Assembly (NCBI RefSeq): GCF_012726265.1
Contig: NZ_JAASAG010000001.1
Coordinates: 434,001 to 498,000, forward strand
Source of the DNA: Streptomyces sp. HNM0575
GTDB lineage: Bacteria; Actinomycetota; Actinomycetes; Streptomycetales; Streptomycetaceae
Direction: 5' to 3'
Length of the DNA stretch: 64,000 nucleotides
Shown: positions 8,134 through 15,325 of the stretch, piece by piece
Numbering within the stretch: position 1 is the first letter of the stretch
Layout: each line of letters begins with the position of its first letter
Program-made: the position numbers and the translations under genes
Notes under the pieces: model-generated
Databases searched by the model: none
Told to the model about the DNA's origin: nothing
Seen by the model: only the letters and a program-made list of their open reading frames with translations

Positions 8134-9357
8134 CTACTTGTGGCTCTTCTGAAGCGGCACTTCCGTGCTGTTCGCCTTGCCGGCGTCGGAGTGCGCATGG
8201 CCGGAGTGCGTGTGGCCGTGGTCCCCGGAGGCCGCGGCGCCGCCCGCGGCCGCACCCGGCAGGTCCGCCGCTCCGGCGCCCTCCGCCGCAGCGACGGCCT
8301 CCGCCGCGAGGACACCCTCTGCCGCGTCCGTCCCGTCCCCGCCGTCCGCGTTCTCCGCCGAGTCACCGGCGGGCGCCGCCTGGTCCGTGCTCTCGATGCC
8401 CCTGCGGTCCAGCGCCCGCTTGATCCGCCAGCGCAGCTCGCGCTCCACACCGGCCGACTTGCCCGGCATGGTCTTGGCCGAGACGCGCACGACCATCTCC
8501 TCGAGCGTCACCGAGTCGAGGCCCAGCACCTCGACCGGCTCCCACAGCTGCTCGTCCCAGGGCTCGGTCCTGCCCAGCTCCTCGCCCGCGGCGACGATCG
8601 CGGCCCGCACCCGGTCGAGGTCCTCGCTGGCGGCCACCTGGACGTCCACGGTCGCGGTCGCCCAGCCCTGGCTGAGGTTGCCGACGCGCTTGATCTCGCC
8701 GTTGCGGATGTACCAGATCTCGCCGCCGTCGCCGCGCAGCTGCGTCACGCGCAGCCCGACCTCCAGGACGGTTCCGGAGATCTCACCGACGTCGACGCGG
8801 TCGCCGACGCCGTACTGGTCCTCAAGCAGCATGAAGATCCCGGCCAGCAGGTCCGTGACGACGTCCCGCGCCCCGAAGCCCAGTGCGACACCGGCGACGC
8901 CGGCGCTGGCCAGCAGCGGGGCCAGGTTGATGCCGAAATCGGCGAGGACCATCAGCAGCGCGGTGCCGATGATCACGAAGGAGGAGATGCTGCGCAGCAC
9001 GGACCCGATGGCCTGCGAACGCTGCCGCCGGCGCTCGCCGTTGACCAGCAGCCCGCGGAGCGCGTTGGCGCTGTCGGCGGCCTCGGCGCGGCGGTTGACG
9101 CGCTTGATCAGCCTGCTGATGGCACGGCGTATGACGTGCCGCAGCAGGACCGCGATGATCGCGATGAGCAGGATGCGCAGCCCTGCCGCCACCCACTCCG
9201 ACCAGTTCTGCTCGATCCACCCGGCGGCGTCGGCAGCGGATTCGTGCGCGTCCCTCAAGGACGTGGGGCCGTCGGGCACGCCGTCTCCCGTGCCCGCTCC
9301 CGCTTGGCGGGAACCCGCGAGCGCGGACGGGGAAGCAGCGCCGAGGTGCCAGAACAC
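8134..9357 (-). CDS. MscS-family mechanosensitive ion channel
   Basis: 407 residues. GTG at 9357 is chosen because GGAAGG lies just upstream (9365-9370). A membrane segment near residues 57-77 is followed by two more, the last being the pore helix (LLASAGVAGVALGFGARDVVTDLLAG) typical of MscS. The beta domain follows with YGVGDRVDVGEISGTVLEV and YIRNGEI. These channels open under membrane tension to release solutes on hypo-osmotic shock. The C-terminal 80 residues are Ala/Gly/Asp-rich and end with a His-rich HGHTHSGHAHSD motif and a basic tail, not part of the core fold. It is transcribed alone; the HNH gene lies divergently. Confidence 0.9.
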   Translation of the reverse strand: MFWHLGAASPSALAGSRQAGAGTGDGVPDGPTSLRDAHESAADAAGWIEQNWSEWVAAGLRILLIAIIAVLLRHVIRRAISRLIKRVNRRAEAADSANALRGLLVNGERRRQRSQAIGSVLRSISSFVIIGTALLMVLADFGINLAPLLASAGVAGVALGFGARDVVTDLLAGIFMLLEDQYGVGDRVDVGEISGTVLEVGLRVTQLRGDGGEIWYIRNGEIKRVGNLSQGWATATVDVQVAASEDLDRVRAAIVAAGEELGRTEPWDEQLWEPVEVLGLDSVTLEEMVVRVSAKTMPGKSAGVERELRWRIKRALDRRGIESTDQAAPAGDSAENADGGDGTDAAEGVLAAEAVAAAEGAGAADLPGAAAGGAAASGDHGHTHSGHAHSDAGKANSTEVPLQKSHK

Positions 9358-9702
9358 AGCAGAACCTTCCGAGCGGGGAGAGCCAGGGCCTTGCCGCGTC
9401 GGGACCCTGCGGTGCGGGGTCCCGACGCGGCAACCACACTAACGGCGCAGGCCCTTCACAAGCGGCGGCGGTGGTGCCCGGCGGCGTGAACCGGCCCTCG
9501 CGAAGGCCGATTCACGTCACCGCTCGTGACGTCTTGACTGCTCGGAAGCGGGGCAGAAGTTCAAGGGGGAGTCAGGGGGTGTGGTTGAAAACACGCTCAG
9601 GGCGTTACCCGGTCGTGGTGGCGGAACGACCAGGGCGGGGGACACACTGAGTACGGATCGTCCCGGCGCGAGCCACGCGCCGCAGACGTACAAGGAGGCA
9701 CC
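9358..9702. other. Divergent intergenic region mscS / HNH endonuclease
   Basis: 345 bp without a credible gene. It must carry the promoters of both flanking genes. A TTGAAA-like element at 9583-9588 is a possible -35 for the HNH gene, but I cannot pair it with a clear -10. Confidence 0.4.
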
Positions 9703-10242
9703 GTGCCGCATGTCCTGGTCCTCAACGCGTCGTACGAGCCGCTCGGTGTCGTACCGCTACGTCGCGCCCTCATCCTCGTGCTCAACGACAAGGCGGTCAG
9801 CCTCGAGGAGTCCGGCGCCCTGATGCACAGCGCGACCCGTGTCATACCCGCACCCAGCGTCGTACGGCTGAAGCGCTTCGTGCGGGTGCCCTTTCGGGGC
9901 ACTGTCCCGCTGACCCGCCGGGCGCTCTTCGCCCGCGACGGCGGCCGGTGCGCGTACTGCGGTGGTGTCGCAACCAGCGTCGACCACGTCATTCCGCGCA
10001 GCCGCGGCGGACAGCACACCTGGGAGAACGTGGTGGCGGCCTGCCGCCGCTGCAACCATGTCAAAGCAGACCGCCACGTCGCCGAGATCGGCTGGCGGCT
10101 ACGCCATCAACCCGCGCCGCCGTCCGGCCTGGCCTGGCGGATCATCGGCACGGGGCACCGAGACCCGCGCTGGATGCCGTACCTACAGCCATACGGCGCG
10201 GACGACGCCCTCGCCCGGATCGAAGGCAGAGCTACTGCCTGA
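9703..10242 (+). CDS. HNH endonuclease
   Basis: 179 residues. GTG at 9703 follows a strong AAGGAGG ribosome site (9692-9698). The HNH beta-beta-alpha metal fold spans residues about 83-127: CAYC, TSVDHVIPRSRGG, WENVV, CRRC, i.e. a Cys4 zinc frame around the D-H...N nuclease residues. An N-terminal part (MPHVLVLNASYEPLGVVP) is characteristic of the widely conserved actinobacterial HNH proteins of unknown biological role. Not part of an obvious restriction or mobile element. It converges with the GH84 gene across a hairpin terminator. Confidence 0.88.
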   Translation: MPHVLVLNASYEPLGVVPLRRALILVLNDKAVSLEESGALMHSATRVIPAPSVVRLKRFVRVPFRGTVPLTRRALFARDGGRCAYCGGVATSVDHVIPRSRGGQHTWENVVAACRRCNHVKADRHVAEIGWRLRHQPAPPSGLAWRIIGTGHRDPRWMPYLQPYGADDALARIEGRATA

Positions 10243-10323
10243 GACCGGGCTTCGTTGTTCTCGCAGCGGATTCCCGAAGGGGTCTCCCGCGGCGGGTTCG
10301 CGGGGGTTCTCAGCAGCGGTGCG

Positions 10324-10351
10324 TGCGGGGCCCGCCCGGGCAGGCCCCGCA
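10324..10351. terminator. Bidirectional hairpin between HNH and GH84 genes
   Basis: Perfect 9-bp stem TGCGGGGCC / GGCCCCGCA with a 10-nt loop, between two convergent genes. No T-tract, as usual in streptomycetes. Confidence 0.6.
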
Positions 10352-10363
10352 GGAAGGAGACGG

Positions 10364-13300
10364 TCAGCGCTCCCGCCCGGCCCCTTCGTCCCGCCCGGCC
10401 CCTTCCTGCACGGCGTAGGCCTGGAGCGACCAGAGCGAGTAGCCGAAGCGCGTCGCACGCTCGTCGCCCTGCACGCGTACGTAACGGGTGTCGGCGGGCG
10501 CGTCCATGCGGACCGTCTCCCTGCCGCCCTTGCCGTGCCGTACGGACGCCGCCTCCCGCCAGCGCTTGCCGTCCGGTGAGACCTGGACGCGGTAGCTCCT
10601 GGCGTACGCGTCCTGCCAGTGCAGCACCAGCTCGCCCAGCCGCGCCGGGTGCCGCAGCTTCAGCTGCACCCACTCGCCGTCCTCGGCCGGGGAGGACCAA
10701 CGGGTGTCCTTGCGGCCGTCGTTGACGGCGGACGCGGGGAAGTCACCGGTCTCGTCGCCGGACGACGAGGCCTCCGCGTCCCGAGCCAGATCCGGTCCGC
10801 CGGTGCGGGGGAACGCCCGTACCGTCAGCGTCCGCTTCTCCTGCCCGAAGGAGACGGGGATGCGGTAACTGCCGGGCTTCACGGACGAGTCGGCCTCGAT
10901 CTCGACGGGCACGCGGGCCGTGCCGCCGCGCGGTACGACGGTCCGCCGCGGGGTGCGCACCGTGAAGCCCTTCGGGGCCTCGGCGGTGACCCTGCCGTGT
11001 ACGTCGGAGGGCCGGTGCCCGTGCAGCTCGGCGGTGGTGCCGCCCTTGCCGCCGCCGATCGGCGCGTAGACGTCGTCCTCGGACAGGGAGAGCGAGGCGT
11101 CCGGACGGTCGGCGTACCAGGGGGTGATCTCGTGCACGACGGGCTGGTCCGAGCCGGGCTCCCAGGCGAGGCGCAGCGCGTCGGCGCGCAGGCCGTGCGC
11201 CTCCCGCTGGGTCCAGCCGCTGCCGGAGAGCGGGCCGAGGCGCCGCCAGCCCTCGCCCGGCACGTGGGCCTCGACGCGTGCGCGGGTCCCGGAGCCGGGG
11301 CCGGTCTGCACGGTGACCGCCTCCAGGGGGCGCTCCTCGGGCAGCCGTACGGTGAGCGCCGGCGTGCCCGGACCGTTGTTCCCGGGGTCCTGCCCTTCTC
11401 CGCCGCCCTGGCCCGTGCCGCTGCCCGAGCCGTCGTCCGGTCCGCCGGAACCGGAACCGGAGCCGGAGCCCGAGCCGGAGCCGGAGCCGGAGCCGCCCGA
11501 AGGGTCTCCGTAGCGGCCGAGACCGCCCGGCAGGGACGCTCCGGGCAGCGGGCTGCGCGGCGCGAAGTACCCGGCGGCGGGGGCGGCTTCGGCACGGTAG
11601 GCGGTGTCCGGATCGCCGTCGACGGCCGCCTCGGCGGGGGAGTCGGGGCGTGCCGCGGGGCCGCCGTGCGCGGTCGCACGGTGGCGTCCCGAACCCTTGC
11701 GCCCGGCGCCCGTCCAGCTGTCGGAGGCCTTCAGCGCGCTCTTCACGAAGTCCTTGAGCACGCCCTTGCCGACGGTGGCGGACGGGTCGCCGCGCTCTCC
11801 GTCCCGTGCGTGCAGCCGCTTCACGGCCAGCCGTGCGTCCCAGGCCTCGCCGCCGTCGCCGCGTGCCTGGGCGGTGAGCATGCGTACGGCCTGCTCGCCC
11901 GCCTCGCCGTGGCGCGCCAACTCCTCCAGCCACGGGCGCACTTCACGGGCGAGCGCGTCGGGGACGGCGTCCTGCGCGGTGCGCATCGTGCGGAAGGCGC
12001 CGCGCAGCCGGTCGGCGGCGCGGCGAAGCCGCTTCAGCGAGCGGTCGTCCTCGGGCGCCGCCGCGTCGTAGGCGGACCAGAAGTCCTTCAACAGCGGCCG
12101 CAGATAGGCCGATTCCTCGCCGCCGAGTACCGAGGAGGCGTCGTTGCCCGCGAGCGCGCGCACGGCCTCCCGCGCCTGCGCGGAGCCGCCCGCGGCCTCG
12201 TCGATCGCCGCGTTCCAGGACTCCTGCGGGTCGTAACCCTTGGGATTCCAGGCGTAGTCGGCGGCGGTGAACAGCGGGATGCGCGAAGCGGCGGGCTGCT
12301 TCATCGCGTTGGTGAGCACGGCCGCGGAGCGTGCGGCGACCGCGGGCTCGCGGCCGCGGTACGGGCCGAGGAAGATCCGGTCCTGCGCGTAGTCGTTGAC
12401 GGGGTAGTTGTCCATCGTGACCAGCGGATGCTGGTGGAACGCGTCGCGTACGGCGGTCAGTTCGCGACCCGTGATGGTGCGGGGGACGACGCCGACGCCC
12501 GTCCAGGCGACCTGCACGCCGGGCGAGAGCCGCTCCGCGAGCTCCGTGCGGTACGCGGTGTCGCCGCCCTGGTAGAACTCGGTCGGCATCACCGACAGGG
12601 GCTCCGCGTCCGGGTGGCGCTGCGCGAGGTGCCGCGCCACGTCGTCGGCCAGTTCGGCGTGTGCGCGTGCCGCGGCCTTCGGGCCCGAGCCGTACCTCTG
12701 CGCGTCCTCGTCGCAGTGCCACTCGCTGTAGCTGACGTCCTCGAAGCGCAGCTGGAACGCCTCGAAGCCCAGGGCCCGCATCGCGTCCAGCTTCCGCAGC
12801 AGCGCACGGCGGTCGGCGGCGGAGGAGAAGCACAGCCCCTGTCCCGGTGCGACCGCCCAGCCGAGCTTCACGTGGTTGCTGCGCGCCCGGTCGGCCAGCT
12901 CGCGGAACTCGGCGCGCTGCGCCGCCGGATACGGGTCGCGCCAGCGGGAGGACTGCCGGTACGGGTCGTCGGTGGAGGCGTAGAGATAGCGGTTCTGCTT
13001 GGTGCGGCCGAGGAAGTCCAGCTGCTCCAGGCGCTGTTGCTGCGTCCACGAACTGCCGTAGAAGCCCTCGGTGATGCCGCGGACGGGTGCCGTGGGCCAG
13101 TCCCGCACGGCAACGGCAGGGAAGCCCCGCCCGCCGTCGTCCGGTTCCGTGACGAGCTGCCGCAGGGTCTGCGCGGCGTGGAACAGGCCGTCGGCGTCGG
13201 CGCCTTCGAGCGCGACGGTGTCGTGGCCGTCCGTACGGCCGACGGCGAGGCGGTAGCCCCCGCGGGGCAGATCGCCCCGCTCCGGCGCCTTCAGCGCGCG

Positions 13301-13729
13301 GAGGGCGGTGGCCGCCGTCGCGGAGTCCGTGCGCACGACCAGCCCGGCACGGCGGGGCAGCGGCTGCCCGTTGCGCACCTCGTGGACGTCGACGGCGCCC
13401 GCGTCGCGCAGGACGGCCCGCAAGGCGTCGAGAGCGGCGGGGTCGGTGTCCTCGTCGGCGACGAGCGTCACATCGCGGCCCACGGAGACGAATCCGTCCC
13501 GCTGCCGCAGCGACTGCGGACGCGGCCACACCGGCGGTACGGAGACGTCGCGTGCCTTGGTGCCGCCGGGCTCCCGGTCCGCGGCCCCCGCGGAGTGGCC
13601 GCCGGGGCCGGGGGCGGCGGTGGCCTGAGCCGCGGGCACGCCGCCGAGAATCCCGCCGATCACGGCCGCGGTCAGGGCCGTCGCTCCCGCCCGCCGCCGT
13701 GCTCTGTCCCCCTTGGGCGCTGCGCCCAC
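10364..13729 (-). CDS. Secreted GH84 beta-N-acetylglucosaminidase (hyaluronidase/NagJ-like)
   Basis: 1121 residues with a signal peptide (basic RARRRAG, hydrophobic core, AQATAAP cleavage region). A GH20b-like N-domain (about 60-200) is followed by the GH84 barrel from 210 on (ITEGFYGSSW; TMDNYPVND; DYAWNP). The family removes GlcNAc using two adjacent acidic residues. Here the pair is E330-D331 (RFEDVS) where characterised members have Asp-Asp. Residues about 690-860 look like a discoidin/CBM32 domain split by a Gly-Ser linker, and the last 130 residues are another CBM32/F5-8C-type domain (WSSPAEDGEWVQLKL; YVRVQG). It probably degrades environmental glycans or mucin-type chains. Transcribed alone. 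Confidence 0.87.
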   Translation of the reverse strand: MGAAPKGDRARRRAGATALTAAVIGGILGGVPAAQATAAPGPGGHSAGAADREPGGTKARDVSVPPVWPRPQSLRQRDGFVSVGRDVTLVADEDTDPAALDALRAVLRDAGAVDVHEVRNGQPLPRRAGLVVRTDSATAATALRALKAPERGDLPRGGYRLAVGRTDGHDTVALEGADADGLFHAAQTLRQLVTEPDDGGRGFPAVAVRDWPTAPVRGITEGFYGSSWTQQQRLEQLDFLGRTKQNRYLYASTDDPYRQSSRWRDPYPAAQRAEFRELADRARSNHVKLGWAVAPGQGLCFSSAADRRALLRKLDAMRALGFEAFQLRFEDVSYSEWHCDEDAQRYGSGPKAAARAHAELADDVARHLAQRHPDAEPLSVMPTEFYQGGDTAYRTELAERLSPGVQVAWTGVGVVPRTITGRELTAVRDAFHQHPLVTMDNYPVNDYAQDRIFLGPYRGREPAVAARSAAVLTNAMKQPAASRIPLFTAADYAWNPKGYDPQESWNAAIDEAAGGSAQAREAVRALAGNDASSVLGGEESAYLRPLLKDFWSAYDAAAPEDDRSLKRLRRAADRLRGAFRTMRTAQDAVPDALAREVRPWLEELARHGEAGEQAVRMLTAQARGDGGEAWDARLAVKRLHARDGERGDPSATVGKGVLKDFVKSALKASDSWTGAGRKGSGRHRATAHGGPAARPDSPAEAAVDGDPDTAYRAEAAPAAGYFAPRSPLPGASLPGGLGRYGDPSGGSGSGSGSGSGSGSGSGGPDDGSGSGTGQGGGEGQDPGNNGPGTPALTVRLPEERPLEAVTVQTGPGSGTRARVEAHVPGEGWRRLGPLSGSGWTQREAHGLRADALRLAWEPGSDQPVVHEITPWYADRPDASLSLSEDDVYAPIGGGKGGTTAELHGHRPSDVHGRVTAEAPKGFTVRTPRRTVVPRGGTARVPVEIEADSSVKPGSYRIPVSFGQEKRTLTVRAFPRTGGPDLARDAEASSSGDETGDFPASAVNDGRKDTRWSSPAEDGEWVQLKLRHPARLGELVLHWQDAYARSYRVQVSPDGKRWREAASVRHGKGGRETVRMDAPADTRYVRVQGDERATRFGYSLWSLQAYAVQEGAGRDEGAGRER
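11448..11505 (-). repeat. Gly-Ser microsatellite in GH84 gene
   Basis: A run of CCGGAGCC/CCGGAACC hexamer-type repeats encoding about nine Gly-Ser pairs on the minus strand. It interrupts a probable carbohydrate-binding domain. Confidence 0.8.
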
Positions 13730-14234
13730 GACGTCCTCCCGTCCTCCCCGTACCGGAAATCCTCACGGCGCCACGGCCGGCCGCCGCTCACCGTTCAGAT
13801 CGCGCACATCGGTCACATTGTTCACCAGAGCTGAACTCGCGGCCCACCGGGCACACTTCGGACGCAGAGCCCATCACCGCCGTGTCGGGCGTGTCAACGC
13901 GGGCCGTTCGCGGGGTGGTTGGCGGCATGCGGGCGGGTGCGGGCGGCCGGCCCCGGTGGCTCCGGGGTCTGCGGAAGCGCCGTACGGACCGTCGGGTTCT
14001 GTGAAGGCTGACGTGCGGACGCCGGGTTCCGGTTCCGGGTCCGGGTCCGTTCGGGGTTCGCGGTTCGGAGTTCGGGTTCGCGGCCACCGTGCGGTGCGGG
14101 CCGTGACGGTGCGTCGCGAACCGGCGCCGACGGAGGGCGGCATGACCCGTGTACGTACGTTCACGGAGCGTTCCGGTCCGCTGGCGGTGGCCGAGACCGC
14201 GAGGGGCGAAGTCCGGCAAATCGGTCGCCCGGTG
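13730..14234. other. Intergenic region upstream of GH84 gene
   Basis: About 500 bp with no gene I can support. Overlapping frames lack family resemblance. Positions 14025-14085 are TTCGG/GGGTC-rich simple sequence. It must carry the GH84 promoter. Confidence 0.45.
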
Positions 14235-14262
14235 GTGACCTTGGGTGAGTGGCCTGTAAAAT
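14235..14262 (+). promoter_or_regulatory. Probable promoter of the small Cys-rich gene
   Basis: GTGACC (14235-14240), 16-bp spacer, TAAAAT (14257-14262), an unusually AT-rich -10 in a GC-rich setting. The start would be near 14269, leaving a leader of about 175 nt. Confidence 0.5.
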
Positions 14263-14303
14263 TTCGTGCGGGATGGCTCGAAACCCCGCCGTCCGTTCGC
14301 CTC

Positions 14304-14440
14304 TCGGGGGCGCACACAGGCAAATCGCCTGCGGAGACAGACGTGACCTCGGCCACGTTCCGCCCCCGAATACGTCTGCGCGCGGCTCGACTGGGTAGGG
14401 CCCTCCACCTGACCGATCCGACGTCGACGAACGGAGGCCC
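14304..14440 (+). promoter_or_regulatory. Structured 5' leader, riboswitch-like candidate
   Basis: A 9-bp closing stem TCGGGGGCG (14304-14312) / CGCCCCCGA (14361-14369) encloses two hairpins: CAGGC-aaatc-GCCTG (14317-14331) and ACGTG-N8-CACGT (14341-14358). They are joined by GCGGAGACAG-type purine-rich sequence, giving a three-way junction. Downstream, GGGCCCTCC (14398-14406) can pair with GGAGGCCC (14433-14440), covering the ribosome site of the next gene. I do not recognise it as a known riboswitch class. Confidence 0.5.
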
Positions 14441-14443
14441 ACC

Positions 14444-14737
14444 GTGGCCGCGTCCGCTGAACTCCTCGCCGTCCTGACGCCGCTTCCGCGACAGGTGCTC
14501 ACGAAACAGCAGGCACTCTCCAAACAGGGGCACGAGCCGGTAGACCTGTCCGGTGTCTCACACCCCGACTCCGGACTTGACGGCTCGTGCTCGTGCGGCT
14601 GCTTCGAGGCGCCGCTGACCTCCGAACCGCCCCTCGCCGACGTCGCCCCCCTCACCAGCGAGCCGCCACTCGCCGAACTCCCGCTCACCAGCGAGCCCAC
14701 CGGCAACAGCTTCGGAGCGGACACCACCGAGATCTGA
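14444..14737 (+). CDS. Small Cys-rich repeat protein of unknown function
   Basis: 97 residues. GTG at 14444 is 6 bp after GGAGG (14433-14437). The first 45 residues look like a leader (ELLAVLTPLPRQVLTKQQA). A Cys cluster SCSCGC follows, then three copies of an acidic Pro-rich repeat PLTSEP (PLTSEPPLAD, PLTSEPPLAE, PLTSEPTGN). The repeats use different synonymous codons, including TCC versus AGC for Ser, so the protein rather than the DNA repeat appears conserved. No signal peptide or membrane span. It has its own promoter, structured leader and terminator. It could be a peptide precursor or a metal/redox-binding small protein. I do not recognise the family. Confidence 0.7.
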   Translation: MAASAELLAVLTPLPRQVLTKQQALSKQGHEPVDLSGVSHPDSGLDGSCSCGCFEAPLTSEPPLADVAPLTSEPPLAELPLTSEPTGNSFGADTTEI

Positions 14738-14779
14738 CGCGGGCCTCTCGGGCCCCCGGATCCGGACCAGACCTCAGAA

Positions 14780-14832
14780 CAGGGGCCGCCGACGCCCTCG
14801 CCCCACTCCAGAGGGGCGGCCGGCGGCCCCTG
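14780..14832 (+). terminator. Terminator of the small Cys-rich gene
   Basis: Outer 11-bp stem CAGGGGCCGCC (14780-14790) / GGCGGCCCCTG (14822-14832), with an inner CGCCCC/GGGGCG hairpin, then TGCTT. Confidence 0.7.
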
Positions 14833-14902
14833 CTGCTTGAGCGCGCAGACCCGGCCCCGCAGTCACGGCGGACCCCGGGGCGGGACGCCGGAGGCGGTCG
14901 GC

Positions 14903-14908
14903 TATGTT
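14903..14908 (+). promoter_or_regulatory. -10 element TATGTT, probable leaderless transcript
   Basis: TATGTT ends 6 nt before the GTG at 14915, so transcription should start at or next to the start codon. No ribosome site is visible. Confidence 0.5.
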
Positions 14909-14914
14909 GACGGT

Positions 14915-15172
14915 GTGAACGACAAGGTCGATACGAAGGTCAAGAAGTACGCCCTGCGGGCCGGCACCGTCACCGCCGTCTCCGCGCTGATGCTGCTGGT
15001 CTCGTCCCCCGCATTCGCTTTCGCCCGCGACGACGGCGACGACCCCGGTCCCGGGATCAGCATCGCCGAGACCCTCGGGCTGTTCGTCGCGGTGCCCCTG
15101 GGCATCTTCCTCCTGATCGCGGCGCTGGTGACGCTCAGCGGCCGTGCCGGCAACGGCAAGCAGCAGCACTGA
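14915..15172 (+). CDS. Small membrane protein, hypothetical
   Basis: 85 residues from GTG 14915; the longer frame to 14837 has no start signal. N-terminal basic KKYALR is followed by a hydrophobic signal/anchor ending in SSPAFAFA (plausible signal peptidase site). A short acidic DDGDDPGPG segment follows, then a second hydrophobic helix (LGLFVAVPLGIFLLIAALVTL) and a basic tail. It is either a secreted-then-anchored or a two-helix membrane protein. It probably is translated from a leaderless mRNA. No function is known to me. Confidence 0.75.
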   Translation: MNDKVDTKVKKYALRAGTVTAVSALMLLVSSPAFAFARDDGDDPGPGISIAETLGLFVAVPLGIFLLIAALVTLSGRAGNGKQQH

Positions 15173-15325
15173 GTGACGGCGAACTCCCCACGCGCGTCCG
15201 CCGGTTCGGCCGTGCGAGCCTGATCGGCAGTCGAACGTGCGTACTTTAGGGCAGAGTTGTCCGGCTTTGTCGACGAGCTCGTAACAGAGGTTGGATGGCG
15301 GTACGGGGCTGGGAATCGCCCGGAC

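Noticed and set aside
14317..14369. c-di-GMP (GEMM) riboswitch
   Set aside because: A CACACAGGCAAATC stretch recalls GEMM, but the GAAA tetraloop receptor and second conserved strand are missing.
13713..14477. 254-residue frame between the GH84 gene and the small Cys-rich gene
   Set aside because: Low-complexity Arg/Gly sequence across a promoter and a structured leader; not credible.
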